Positions 14,080 to 29,000 of a stretch of DNA of 64,000 bases are shown here, in pieces. Origin of the DNA: Bombus terrestris (taxonomy: Eukaryota; Arthropoda; Insecta; Hymenoptera; Apidae); NCBI RefSeq assembly GCF_910591885.1, contig NC_063274.1, positions 3,472,001 to 3,536,000 on the forward strand. The letters are read 5' to 3'. The position numbers and the translations under genes are program-made. The notes under the pieces are model-generated. The model ran no database searches. It worked only from the letters and a program-made list of their open reading frames with translations, and was not told the DNA's origin. How positions within the stretch are numbered: position 1 is the first letter of the stretch; each line of letters begins with the position of its first letter.

Positions 14080-17000
14080 CTGTTGACAGGTAAAATAACA
14101 AATAAAATGATATAGTAATGATAAATTTGATTTATTTCAGTAAGGATGTAAAAGGTTTGGATGTTTTTATTCTACCGCATGTATCTCTATTTCTATTTCT
14201 TTCTCGATCTCAAATTAAACAAGAAAAGAAAAAGAATAATATTTACCGAATACATGAATAATATTTACATGAATAGATATTTACTGAGTATTTATTGAGA
14301 TACCAATTTTACGAAATATGTATTCGCAGAAGATCTATTACTATCGATATGCTATGAATGTTTACGAGAAATTTAAAGGTGACAAATTTTCACATCATGT
14401 ATAACGCGTGTAGGTATACAAAATACTCAAAGTAAATTACTCGTTATAATATTTAGAAGGTGAAAAGATTTGTCTTTAAGAGGAAACCCCTTCTTTTCTT
14501 TGCGTTCATAAAATTATGAACTTCCACGAAGAAATGTTAATTATTAATATTTGAGAATACACAAGAGAGCTTAATTCTCCGTGTCCTGATATCGTGGACA
14601 GCTCTTTTCTTCCAGATTCTATAAATGTAAAAATAATCTTGATGAAGATACCTCGAACAGCTTGTTCCTTCCAAATTTTCTTGTTGTCACCGAGGCAAGG
14701 AATCCAAGGTTTACCGATCTTGAATCTCTTGCTTTCTCCAACGGACCCTATGAATTATTCGTCATTTGAATAGATTTCACAGAGTGGGGGCAAGTGAAAC
14801 GCATTAAAGCGTGACATAGATAGGCTTTCGCTCACCGTCGTTCGATTCGTCCACATTCTCCTTTATATTCAACGGAGCGAGAACCGTCTCCAACATGTCG
14901 CTGCACACCTGCATGCTGGGCTCGACGATAAACTCGATGAATCCTATTTGCGATTCAGCTACCAGGGTATTGTTACGGTCGCATAGCGGAGAAAACGGCA
15001 AGCCGAGAGCATTCTCTTTATCTCCCTGCCGGAAGAACTCTTCCAATAGTTGCATTGTCCATCTGAGTGGAAAGAAACAACGTCATCGTTTTTTATTTGT
15101 CCAGCTTTAAAATTTTATTCGATACGTCTTCCCTCGTAAATAACGGCGAATTCCAAGGGAATTTTCGAGAAAGCGACTGTGTATTGCTTAACACGTTGGC
15201 TGCCGCGATGGTCATCGGTGACGTTAGGTAAATTTATTTCTTAGAACGATTAAAGAAAGACAATTTTCATAGACTAAACAATTTTCGACGATATGCATGA
15301 TTTAAATAACATTGTTAGGAAAGATCGAACTTGTAAAACGATTAACGTGAAACTAAGTTCTATAGGTTTGCAATTAAAAGTAGTAACTGTTGCTTTTTAC
15401 AGTCGAATATTGGGCAATGCTAGAACGTTTGAAAATAAAAAATTCTATCCTCTGAAATGTAGAAAATAACTCTTGAATTAAATACTAGATAAAAAATTAA
15501 ACTTCCCATTAATCATTGGAAGTTCTTGGTAAAGAAAATTTGTAAATACCATTTTAAATAACCAATTGTGTAAGAGATAGCGAAAAAGAAGCACTTTTCT
15601 GTCATTGATAACGAAGAAATAAAATTTAATTGGATTGGGTACACATGTCTCTGTCATTACAATGTTTTGTACGTAATAGATTACGTAGAACTTGTATCGC
15701 AAGTTGTACGTCATTGCAGGGAAAGAATTTCGTGCACAACAATCGTTCAATTGCTTACAATAGGAGTAAAAGTTCTACCTGTGATGAAGATCCCATCTTT
15801 TAGCCGGATGCGAGATGTCGCAACAATGGAGAACCAGACTGACAGCTTTGCTTTTGTCAACGCTGGGCTCTGCCAAGCTCAGAATGTTTTTCATGTTTTT
15901 CAGTTGTTGGAAGTGAAAGCTCATGTCGGTTGCCAGTACCATGTCGATCACCAACGAACGAAATTCTCGGAATTCCTCCCTCGATAGATTTTGTAATATA
16001 TTGCATTCATCTTCTCTCAATATCCTGAAATATATCTTGATAAACTTATCTGTCTTTTAAATTATTCTTGGTATCATTAGCTGACCTTTCAGTTGCAGCA
16101 AAAATTCCATTACTTTTCTTAATTTCTATGAGAATTCTAATCCATTTTAATTCATTTTTTTTTTTTACAAAAATTCGTCGATATTGCAAGAAAATAAATA
16201 ATTAAATGTTCAAGCTATTTTCCGAGTAATTTGAGTTATGTAACAAATATGCAACAACCAAAGTGTTGTTCCCACAAAAAGAAATATATACGATACAGCA
16301 CTATTTGTCGGAACAAACTTTTAATTAATGGCTAATTAAATGTATTTATCTAAACGTGAACTGCTATTATACGAACAATAAATAATAGGTAGCGTGGAAA
16401 ATTGGTGATCTCCTATTACATAAACTGTAATTGTATAAATTGTTTAGCGAGCGACGAGTTCAGATAACTGCAGTTTTATTGTAATAGCCCCGATAAAAAA
16501 AATTTAGATGCATATTTCTGCAGCTAGAAGACCATAAAATGTAATTTCGAAATAATACCGCGTTTATTAAAATTTGAGTACATTAGAAAATATATTATGA
16601 TATTCAACCCTCTATAACGTTATCAACAGCGATTAAATATATTCTCTCCTTTAAAATACACTTCAAAATAATTAAAACACGTTTCATAATTCTCTCTCCG
16701 TATTTCATTAACCGTTTAAACTTTTATATCAATAGCCATAGAATGCAAATAAAAATATATCAATGTAGACCCTTTTGCGTTATTGAAACGATATTATCAA
16801 TAAAATTTTACAAATCACGGTTTACGTAATTTACCGGTAGCAAGAACTATCCTTACGTTACAACGATATAGTTAACGAAGAAAAATTACATTTTATTATT
16901 TGGTAAAATATTACGAGATTGTAAGAGTGAAATCTATAATCTACAAGTTGTAACTTGTCAATTCTTAGCTAATACGGTGGAGCCCCTGTCCGCCCCATAT

Positions 17001-20000
17001 TAGATCATCCCTTATCCGAATACCCTAATATCCGGACATAATATTTCCCGGTAAAGGAATGGCTTGTTCCGTTTCAAATATTTGCATATTTTATTAGTGC
17101 TCGCATACATTGTATTCTTTGCTTTGTTCGATCGAATGAATTCTGGTTATGAGGATGCGATATGAAAGTAATACGACAAATGAAACGAAATACGGCGTGA
17201 TTAAAAACACGAAGGTGCTGTAAATGCAACGGAATTAACAAAAATACATGGCGTTGGAAAAACCATAGTTACAGATATTACCAAAGCAAAAATTGAAAGC
17301 TATCTAAAGCACGTAGTCCACTGATGCTGGCAACGGTAGGAAAAGCTTAGATATATCGGCGTAATGAAACAGTTTCATTGCGATAAAGACGATAATAGCA
17401 ACGATTTTACATAAATGGAAACGGCGAACGAGAGTGGTAATGAAAAGCTGACATCTCGTGCCAGAGCGTTCGTGGTATTTGAGAAAGAGTTTCGGCGATT
17501 CGAAGTACAAAAAGAATGTAACTGTATGCGATTATTTATAACGAGAAAATTACGTGACTTAGCGGCCGAAAAGAGGAGGAATTTACAAACATCTAAAGAT
17601 ACTAATCTTAATTTACCATTAATCTTAATTTACATTTGAATCAATGAAATTTCAAAGGAAAGAACCGATTGTTACATTATCCGAAAACTCGGATTCTATT
17701 GGATTCTATCGTCGAAACAGTTTTGGCTCCCTGTTATTTCGGATAAGGGAGGCTTTATTGTATTATCGGTTGGTAAATCATAATTCAAGAGAATCAAATA
17801 CCAAATTATACTTGAATATCGATAAACCGCGTAACACCATAGGATATGTCAAACTTCACGCAAATCGATCAGCATAAAGCATCCGGTGGAATTTAAACCG
17901 CAAAGCGTTAACGTTTCGCACTTCGTGTCGTGCATCAATTACAATTTCGTCGAATGGCAAGATTTACGTGTGAGAGGAGGACGGTTGTTCGCGGTATAAC
18001 GGCGCACAAATTACAACGAAAATGGCCGACAATCATCAAGGGATCGAACGTACACACAGGACCGACGTTTTCCGCGTACGTACCGGAAACTCGCGGAGAT
18101 GTGGTGATTTTCCAGGACGGCTCGATCGTTGTAGAGTAGAGCCGTATCGCTACCGGACATTACGTGGAAATTGTTTGTGGTCCCAGTGTGCTCGTAGTCG
18201 TGAATAATCGCCGCAACCAGCGTGGCGAAAATCTCCAGGTCGGTCAGCCAATTCTGCAAACAAGCAAGCGTTTCGTCTGTTCGCGCGCGTGTAATCCCTG
18301 GTAAATGAACAATTTTCCTAGAAAGTGGTCTGAAAATCGTTATCGAGGATATCGGGCGAAAGCGAAATTTGTTTCTCACCCTCCGCAAACCTCGATTTAT
18401 TCGTTTTGCGCGCAGATTCTCGAGTGACTCGCGTGTCAAGCGGCACAAGTGCCAGCTAACTTTTAAACTAGAAACAGCTCGATATAGTGGTAGTCTGGTT
18501 CGAGAACTCGACGGGGGTGGGAAACTAGTGGGTGAAGTGGTTTTCTCCGTTCGAGCGTGAATTGCTTCGGATTTTCAACTTTTGATTAGTTACGTTTGAT
18601 TTTTGTTAGGTCTGGGAAAGTTGTTTACGATAAACCACTTGAAATAAGTTTGGAATGTCGCGATTTCTAATTAAATAATTCGTCGTATTGCTACTTTGCT
18701 TTCATAGCGGCACAACTGAAAAAATTTACATTACAGTTTACATTATGCCTGTACTTTTATCGTGTAAGACGGTACGCTTGTAATTCCGTCAGTTTTACGT
18801 CAGAGGACAATGTTATTACTTAAATCGTTATCAACATGGCCTCACTTTTACAGAAACACTGGCTCATCATCGGTTGTTTCGTGATCGGTTGTACCACTTT
18901 CGCAAATAGTGGCATAGTTTCTATTAAGTCAGCCTTAGTGTCGTTGGAACGACTCACGAAAATTTCTTTATAAATTTTAAAATGCCTTCTCCCTAAAATT
19001 TACGTCTTTTGAATTGTGTCAATATCAAAGCAAAGTAGCGATATTGAATTTCCTTCTTACAAGACTGTGGAAAATTATTTCATTTCATATTGAAATATTC
19101 ATCTCGAACGAGATAATAAGTAATAATAATAATTCATCTTTTTTTTTTAAATAATTCACATTGATTCAATTAATAATTATCTAAGTTATTTTCATCGTAA
19201 TTTAAATGCCAATATACCTACTCGACTTATAATGATAAACAATGGAATATCGTTGAGTCACTGATACACTTTTTAATTGATTGACTTACCATAAGTCCTA
19301 CTTGACACAAAATGTAGTGCATAGTCTGTGCGACATCAGCTGCGTGAAGATTATTATGATACGGATTTCGATGCCTGCAGTAACCCTCTTCGACTCTTCC
19401 CAAGAAGCACTCCAACACTGTTGCAGGGACTTTAAATTTGTGGATCATGCCGTATCGATTCAATAGATCATAGCCGAGATATTTCACTGGAGCTCCCATC
19501 GCGGCTTCGTTTAATGAAAATACGTCAAAGGACCAATCGTCTAAAGTCTTAAACAGAGATATATAGATTTCAATGTGTATTTCTGGCACAAAGATAAATA
19601 TCATCTACCAGATCGTGGTAACGATATAAAAGTTCAGACTTCTTCCAGAGACAAGCGACCTATAGCTATGATCAGCTGATGAGATCAGTTTCAGGATGCA
19701 AAACGGCTGTCAAATTTCGTACTCTATATTTACGTATTATATCTCAAATATTTAATAATAGCTTGTCTGAATCTCTCTTGTGCTACACCGTGAAAGTATT
19801 ATACTATCTACATACGCTTTAGCAAATGACAAAGAAAAATTAAAGCACTGAAGTAATACACCATGGTACAAAATTTTAGAATCTATTGGTATCTCTTCAA
19901 AAACTCTACTTTCTGCCCAAAGACGCGTTATAAAATCAAAAATCAAAACTCGTTAGAAAATAAAAGATCAGTTTCATACAAAAATTTACCATTCGAAGCT

Positions 20001-23000
20001 GTAGAAAAAGATCCCTAAACGACGTTACGCGTTAAAAGAAGTACGAACAAATGTCTGTACAAGTGTGTGAAAATCTCGACAAATTTGGCTTCATCGATCG
20101 AAAGATATCGTCTTGTATAAATATTACTCATCGTCAATCATGTTTGCGCGCAAATTTCGCACGACAGGCGTCGGATAAAGCTCGTATCGAATGCACCCGG
20201 CATACCTTGAGCACTCTAACCACTTCCGGCGGGAACTGCATGAACGCGATATTGGTGACCCGCCTGTAAATCCGATCGACGAAGATTCCTGCCCTGATGG
20301 CGTGCGCGACCGAGCGGAACTTTGGCTTCTCGTCTGCCTTCCGCCTCGTGGTCGCAAGCTGTCTGGTAAAGGTCGAAGCCAGCCATTCGCGAACTTCCGG
20401 TGGCACCGCGTCCGGCTGTACCTCCGACAGTTCGTCGTCCTCGTCCGCTAGCCGCCTAAGGAAAATGTTTCTGATTAAGTGATACGCGGCGAGACCAGAG
20501 ACGATCGCGAAACAACTTGGAATCACAGTGGACAACTCCTACCTTCCCTACAATTTCTTTTTCTTTTTTTTTTTTTTTAATCTTTTATAAGAGAACAGAG
20601 AGTAGGCTTACGCTCGAACATCCGCTAATAATCGCTTTTGCTAGTAATTCCTACCTTTTCTTTATTCATTTTGTCTTTTTTTTTAATTTCTGCGTAATTA
20701 GATACCAATCTACTTTTGTGCTTTCGGTATTTTGTTAAATATCTTTTTCTCTTTTCGTTTGGTGAATTTTTACCGTCTACCGTGTACCTTTCCCTTTTGC
20801 CATTTCTGCTTCTTTATCGCATGTGTCATTCGAGTGGCTTTAATAAGAAAGGGAAAATAAGAAACACGTACGATTGGATTATTATAAAGGATACGACCAT
20901 TCGCGGACTTTGTCAAGGAGCAAAGAAACAGCAAATGGTAGTCGTAGCTTACGCTTATCTCTGCCTCGGATCGTGACGGGAGGCTTGTTCGACAGGGTGC
21001 GTGTGAAGTTGTGAATGACACAACTTTTCTTTTTCTTTTCTATTTTTTATTTTGCTACAGGGTGTTAGATATACACCGAGCATCGTGGTTTGCAGTCTTT
21101 GATTATGACGCAATGTTTTATCCCCTGGATACTTCTATCGGTTTTATCGTACTTTTGCAAACTACTGTTGGGGAGATTTTATGGCTTTTTTTAAAGGTTT
21201 AATGGCTTTTGTTACTCTTTTTTTTTCGTAACGTGCGTACGAACGAACTGAAAAGATATTAGTTTTTGCTGTCATACTTTTGCCCGTGCTTGATATTGAT
21301 CGAGGAAGATCGATGTGACAACGAATTATTCCATGACGATAGACATTGGATTTTTAGCGAATATTCATTGGACAATGTAAGCTAGGAGTATTGTTTCACG
21401 AACAAAGTGTTCTTTAGATACAACTTGGAACTCTAATTTTGAAATTCGAGGTTATAATGGGATTTACATTGAAAGCAGATATAATACGGTTCCGCGTCTC
21501 TATTATTACGAACGATTTATTATTCTTACAGAATCTGGATCAATGAATCTAGATTATTATCTCGCTCATGGGTATTACGGTAGCATTATTATTAAAACGA
21601 AAGTGTGCTTAATTGTACCAAGGATTTGCCTTTAAGGTTGTAGATTTATTCCGTTCTATTTATTCTCTTCCAAAAGTGATCCAAATTATTTATACATAAT
21701 TCTAGAGTTTGTTCTGAATAATACAGTCGAAACTGTTTGAATAGTTAAAGTAGAATAGAGAAAATGCGCAGCGAGGAAAAGACGGTAGTATGCGAAAGCG
21801 GTTCAAGCAAACACACTAGTGTTTCAAAGTGGCTAAAAATATGGTATGTATAGCGATAAATGTTTAACGCAGTGGCGATGTGAATCCATGTAAATTGAGC
21901 AATGTACGGTATTAATGAAACGCCTGTGTCTGAATATCGATGATGATGTGTTTCTGCATCGACTGCATTAGGAATCTAACCTTCGGAATTTTACTCGTTT
22001 TATTTAAAGCATAAGAAGTTTTCTTCAACGTCAAACAACAGGAGCTACAGGAATTAGAAAGTCCTCGCAAGTTTTTATAAGTTACTGGTACTATATACAG
22101 TGGGTCGTTAATGTCTTTAATACTTTTAAGAGGGAGCTCGGTAAAGTTAATAGGAACTGTGATGGAATCTTCTCCAAAGAATATAACACTGAACAGAGAG
22201 GAATTATGTTTGATAAAGGAATAAGAGTTCTGTCTCGTTTAATAACGGAAAAATTCCTTGATTAAAATCCAATTTCTATTAAATCGACGCAACATTCTAA
22301 AATATCAATTTGAAAACAATATTTTACGAATTTACATCCTAAATAATAGAATTTATTCCCCACCACAGTACGTTGCTTTTCGTTTCGTTGTTCTAAGATT
22401 ATCGTTGTAGTGATTAAGATTATCGACGAATTGACATTCCGACGAACCAAATACGTCGATGTAATAAAATATGTACGTATATGGGTTTTTACGAGTGTAT
22501 CACAGTCTTCAGCTGCTTCGTTTCTCAAAATACCAGTTCGTTCGAATAATGTTGGATCCATCGTAACGATACAATTCATTATAATCATGTATTGCAAAAA
22601 TTGTTCTGCCTAAATTGCGTTACTGTTAGACAATGAAATTGACGCAACATGTGCAGGTCTAACGTTGCAATTAAAATTCGAAAAAACATGGCAAAATATA
22701 GAAAGCAATATTTTTTGACAGAAATTTTTGTACTTCGAAACGACCAAGCTCCGTGAAAGGTTTTAACTTATTAAACACAGTAGAAACACTCTCTCGATTT
22801 CTCGTTAGGTTCAAGCATCAACGATAAAAGGAAAATCGCGGGAAAATATATCGAACGCAAACTCGTTACTGCCTTGAAAGAAAAAAAAACAATCTTCCAA
22901 TTCAGTGTTTCATTTTTTAGAGTGCTGATTCCCATTACTTTTGCGTCGGATCGATACAAATCTTTTTGTACTAAACAAATACCGATGCTGTTGTCTAAGA

Positions 23001-26000
23001 TCGAATAAAACTACGAAATTTCCTATTGCTGTGGCCATTAGAAAAATGCAACCAACGAAACGTCATATTGCACGGTATCAATGCGTGAAAACGTTGGAAC
23101 AATAAAATATTGATTTATCAATACTGGTAACATTTATCGCATAAAGGTTTCTTACGATATTTCGAAATATTACGATTAAAGAATATTTACATTTGATCGA
23201 ATAGTGAAACAGTTCCTTTATCAGATACGATTAATCGGCACATTCATGCGTACTGTAATTTAACACGAACAAGTGGTAATCGTGTAATTTGATAAAAATG
23301 GTAATTTCTTGTGATATTAAAGCTTTTGGTGAGTGTATTTATATTACGTGGGCGATTGTTACTAAAACAAGACAAATAGTGATGGATGAGGATTCATGCA
23401 GAATATGGATCATGGCTGTGTTTTAATAGTTATTGAAAGGGCGACGGTAAAACTTTTATTTATTTTGTAATATCTAATTTTTATACGTACTTCGAATGTA
23501 ATTTTTTGGCGAATGCTAGACTAATCGCTGTTATTATTATCGTGAAATCATTTTGATAGTTCTTTTAGGAAATTTCTGTGATGTCGATACAGTATAAATA
23601 TATTTATACTACGGTCATTTTTAAAACAAATCCGACATTAATCCTTAAATATTCTACTAATCGGGAATATAAAATATTTTGTAGTAAGAATAAAAACATT
23701 AACGGAAATTTTCTTTCAAATTTCAAAGAATCGCGAACTTGAAAAACCTAGGTATCGAGGAAGATATTAGAAAATAAATGGAGCGGCGCTTTAACCGAGT
23801 CCTCGAACGAACTATTCAATTTATCCAGAGAATGGCGTCGTGTCACCCTTTCAAAGGCGTCCTTACCGCGAGTTTTGAAGATTACCGTGTCTCCGCGCTA
23901 CGAGAAACGTAAAAGAAACGTGACGAAACGAAAAGACGTGTCTGACAGCGATGCACATCGTGAACGTGAATGAAATCTTAGCGATTTCTTGTATTCAAAC
24001 ATTTGAACGAACCTACGTCGTATACCTTGACGGCGAGTAGCGGTTGACTCCACACGCTCGGCGTCTCTATAATTCGAAACATGAAGAAAAAAACGTGTGT
24101 CACATTAAACGATAGATCACATTCATCAGGCCGTATCTAAAGCACGGAACGTCCGCCTGCGTGCGTGTATATCGTTACATGGAAATAAAGTAAAGGAAGA
24201 GAGAAAATAAGAAAGAAAGATAGGAGAGTAATGGAAATAGAAGACAAAAGAGAGAGAGAGAGAGAGAAAAAATGACAAAAGTTTGTACAGTTCCATTCTA
24301 TCAGCGACATCTCGTTCTTTTCTCTCATTTTTCTTTTTTTTCCTCTTTTTATCTCTTACGGTTGAGAAGCGCTTACACAATGTCGCGTCTCGATGACGAT
24401 TTCGTCATCCAGTTTATACAGGGGACGTTCGATCATTCCATTAAAATAGCTCGTTTCAAATGACAAGTGATTTCTCAACGCACACCACCCTATATATGTA
24501 TATATAGATACACGCATGCACGTTCTCATATAGATGGGCGCAGGAAACACATACATAGAGACAGAGGGAAGAACTCGATTGTACGTATATTTTTTTTTCT
24601 TTTTTTTTTTTTTTGAGATAGCGATGCATACAGCTGGTAAACAGGCAGATATCCAAGAAGTGAGCAGGTTACACCTAGAAAGATCTAAAAACAGGCTAGA
24701 GAAGAGGGGGAGACAGGCCAGGCAGGTAGAGAGAGTCGTCATGCTGTGTTTTGATGTGTTTGACGCTCGTGATAGACCGACTTTGATCATTCGCAATCCA
24801 ATTATGTGTACCACGTAACTGGCGAACAGCTGTTATTTTTGTGTCTCCGTTCTGAATTTTCGAGAAGCTATTTTGTAGGTTTCCTGGTTCTCGCGAATGT
24901 TTGGTTAATAAAAAAATGTCTGAACACGATTGCAAATCGATGAGATCCTATTTCAAATGATGTACGAACGAGTGTTAATTTTGATATAGAATGAAATAAA
25001 TTAAAAAAAATTATCGCGTCTATCGTTGCTTTTTGACTGATCTCTTTTCGATATCGAAATTTGACTGTAGGAGGTAGCGTAATTTCTTGCATGTGTGTTT
25101 ATTCAAAAAATCTAAAACTAATATGTCATCAGTTTTAACTTCGCAGCATGATATAGTTTCGCTATATAGTCGCTAGACCTATCTAAACCTAAACTTATCA
25201 CATATTAACATTCGTGCATTGCAGATGTGTGCAAATTGGTAAGGAACGATACGATAGTTCCGAAGATACTATAGACTTGACTAACGATCGACACACATTA
25301 ATTCCTGTGCAAAATGTCTACACTACCTATTTAGTACAAAGCCAAAACTACATATATGTTGACTAGAAGAAAACGTAGTATGTATGTATGTATGTATATA
25401 GATCTGCGGTGCAACGCTGGGGGAGCGAAATCGCATTAGAAAATCTCACACTTTAGATTTAATTAGCGGGCGGTAAATTAAAAATATCTTAAACGCGAAC
25501 CTCATCATTGAAATCAGCTTTCATCGAATAAGCTTCTTTCCGAGAAATAAATATAATTCTATATATTACCTTGAAGTTCGAAAAAATAAACGAAGAATCA
25601 TTGTTACGAGAACTCGAATACTACAATATAAAAATATAGTGAAAAAATCAATTACAAAAAATCAGATAGTTATGAGAAATACATAAGAAACAGTAATTAT
25701 AAAAATTAGTTATAAAGATATGATGGAAAATAATTAAAAAAAAAATAGTTATAATACCACTAAACAATAAAAAAGAGAAACTTGAAAAAAAACAAAGTCA
25801 ACTTCACACTCATAAGAAAATCATTTCTCAAGATCCTTCGACCGAAGAAAAACATCCCGTGTCAGCTTTTCGCTTTCACCCCCCCTCGTCGCCGTCATTT
25901 TTCACTATCAGAAACCGGTCGATCGAATCGGTCTGGAATTCGGTATGGTTCACGGGACAAGGTTCGATTCCCCTTAGACGCTAATGATCAGAGCAAACGA

Positions 26001-29000
26001 CGCATGATCGTGACCCTTAATAACGAGATCCATGAGATCGAGAAAAGATGTCAACACGTGAAGGGGAGAGAACGATAGAAACATGGCGGATGTCTGGGTT
26101 GATAGGTTCTTGAAGGATGTTTGATTTTCGAAGGGTCGAAGAAGGGGGCGGGGGGTAGGGGCGGTGAACAAGTCGTGTGAGGTCGGAAATGTGAATATTT
26201 CGCAACCTTGCCCATACGGGGGTGCGAAGCTTCCGTTTCTGGGTTACCACCGCGTGGCCCTGTTGTCCATCCGAGTCCAAGCCGCTCCCCAGGGATGCAG
26301 ATGACAGGCTCGCACCCCTACGCGATGACCGAGAGCACTCAACCCCTCCTGAATTCACCCTGCGGTACTGCTTGTTAGTGCATGTGTCAAGTAGGGAACA
26401 GAACAGTAGAATATTACACTTTTTCTTTATTTATAATCATTAGCATTATAGCGCCGCCATACGGAGAGGATATAAGTCGATTAGCTTGGTTCGAATCGAT
26501 GTCGCTATTCCCCTTGGGATACCTGTTTCTAAGAAATAATTATTACACGGTCGAGGGGTTAATAAGAATCTCGTCGCGCCGATATAGACTCTGGAAAGAT
26601 CACGGTTAAGTGGATTATGTAGTTTCGAACTGTAGACTGGTGCAGACTCAAGGATTCTTCGAGCCTCTCGTCGGTCGTTGCTGCTGGAATATGTTAATCG
26701 TGATATACGCAAATATTCAAATTAAACGAGCAACGTCAGTTGAAATTGACATAGATCGGAGATTATCATGGCTGTATTTTAAATTGAGTATTTTTATATC
26801 GTAGTCGCCAGCTAGTATCGAATTTATGGTAAGAATTTATGGATAATCTTAGTAGAAAATACGTCGCATTAAAAAATAGTTTGCACGTCGTATTATGGTT
26901 TTCTCGCCTTGTTGGATGTGTTGAAAAATTGTATAGATCGTTTAAAAAATATGCGGATGTTTCTCGGCAGGAATGGCTTTCACGGTAATGTGAGCCTCAA
27001 GTTGGACTGACTGCTTTGTCGGCGTGGATAACGCTGTTATTTTATCAATTTCGACATTTAAACGAAACGAGAAAAATGAGAAAAGAAGAGAATGAAAAAG
27101 AACGTCAGGAGTATGAAACATATTGACTTTTTATTTGACTAATATAAAGAAACAACTTCGATCTATAAATCATTGTAATGTAATAAATCAATGTAATGAT
27201 AATGCGAAGTAAATATAAGCGTAAAAAGGACGATTTCGAATGTTAAAGATATATAGAACTGCGCGAGAAATACGATCGCAAATAGCTCAAATAATGATAC
27301 AACATTTATAAAAAGAATTGTTAAAACAGTTGTGAAAAATGATGAATATTTTGTCGACGAATGTTGAGAAATTTTTGCGATATAGAGAAAGAAAAAAAAG
27401 AAAAAATTCAATTGCCTCCTGTGAGGATTGAACTCACGACCCCTGGTTTACGAGACCAGTGCTCTACCACTGAGCTAAAGAGGCATTTCTGTTATCCTTA
27501 CTGCTCGAATCTGTAGTCACAATACAAGTCTATATTTTTATCAAAATTACGAATACATAGTTATTCTTATCGTTTTAAATAATATATACAATATACAAAT
27601 ATAATACACTACACTTACGTATTCAAAGATATAATTTACTTTTCATATAATGTCGTGTTTTCAAGGGTCGTGAGTCATACAAAATATCATATATCATACA
27701 AAATCCTGATAAAGATATCATTAATTGTTAGACATTAATAATAATTATTATTATAGCAATAATAACGAATAAATTACAAATTCGTCAATGATCGATTAAT
27801 CGAGTTGCCTAGAAGTCAAATTATTAATCATTTGATTAGACGAATATACTTAGGGGTAGATGTGCGCAATTTAATATCAAATTTCAAATTTTTTGATGAT
27901 ACACACAAGATATAAATATAAATCTTCGCGAAGAAGTTGTCGTCTGCATGTAGCTATAACGGAAACAACTAACACGATATTATTAAAGGTGAAATTTACA
28001 GAGGAGATTATCAATTAACATTTTGAACGAAACTTACTTGGTTTCATCGAGGAAGACAGCTTCGAGTACGCGTGCCGCGTAGTGTAAATTTCGTTGAAGC
28101 AATTCTGCAGATATTTCGCCATGTTGAAGCTGCCTCAGTAAGCATCTCAATCTGTAACAGGAATTAATATTTTACGTGTTATAAATATTTGAAGATCATT
28201 ATTACTATTAATAAATTTACCGTGTTATAGAAGATAAGATTTCAAACGAATATATCAATCTTCTTTCGCTCCTGATGGTCTAATTCTACTCAAAATATAA
28301 TATTTTGTCACGGTAAGAGATTGTACTTAATGCATACTGTAACGTATCGAGTAACTTAATCAATAAAAAGGACGAAAATAATAATAGAAACACAAGTAAC
28401 ACGTCATAATTCATTATATTTTGAGTTCAATTGTGCGCAATATAAAAATCAATGTTGCGATTGTGCGTGTAAATTTGTAGCTATGTTTTCAAATAATAAA
28501 ATGTTTTCAAATGTTTTCAAAACATATAATCATTTTCTGGACAAAAGTTTGAAAAAGCTTGAAAAATGTTGCGTTATTTAATATTTTGCACGAGTGGGAA
28601 CAGGCTTTGAAATTCGTACTTTTGTATCATCGAAACAATGCGTAGTTATATTAACCGCGCACCATGATATTTCAGAAGAATACTGTATTCAAATGGAAAA
28701 GAGAAATTGAATTCATTTCTATTTTACATCGAAACGTACTTCGTGTATTCTAGTAATTGCGTTCTTGAAATAACGAAATAATAAAATAACGAAAAAATGC
28801 TGAAATCATCTTAAAAAGGAACTACTTTTATTTCTTTTTAGTTTCCAACTCGATTCTTCTAAATTAAATCCATCAATTTCCAGGGCGCGATTTTTGTATG
28901 TTTTTTAAGTATTCAGTATGAACGTATGCAATTATGCAAATTGACACGAAATGACGGAACAGAAATATATGAGATACGCTTCGAAAAGAATGGAAGAACA

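Larger units (their letters stand above)
16025..18083 (-). other. PDE1 intron 7 with a decayed transposon
   Basis: This 2.1 kb intron is AT-rich. Its only recognisable content is the pogo/Tigger-like element at 16975-17760. Confidence 0.9.
20456..28037 (-). other. PDE1 intron 4 (7.6 kb) with nested tRNA
   Basis: This is a long AT-rich intron. It contains the tRNA-Thr at 27413-27484, simple repeats at about 24.25 and 25.38 kb, and two GC-richer patches (about 23.76-24.0 and 25.85-26.4 kb). The second patch carries a possible exon. The rest shows no structure I can name. Confidence 0.85.

Noticed and set aside
18836..18973. 45-codon plus-strand frame beginning MASLLQKHWLIIGCFVIGC, hydrophobic like a small secreted or membrane peptide
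   Set aside because: It lies antisense in a PDE1 intron, has no promoter or splice support, and this length is expected by chance. Hydrophobicity alone is not evidence.
24356..24814. 152-codon minus-strand frame
   Set aside because: It includes a run of lysines from a poly-T tract and no conserved segment, and it lies in an intron full of simple repeats.
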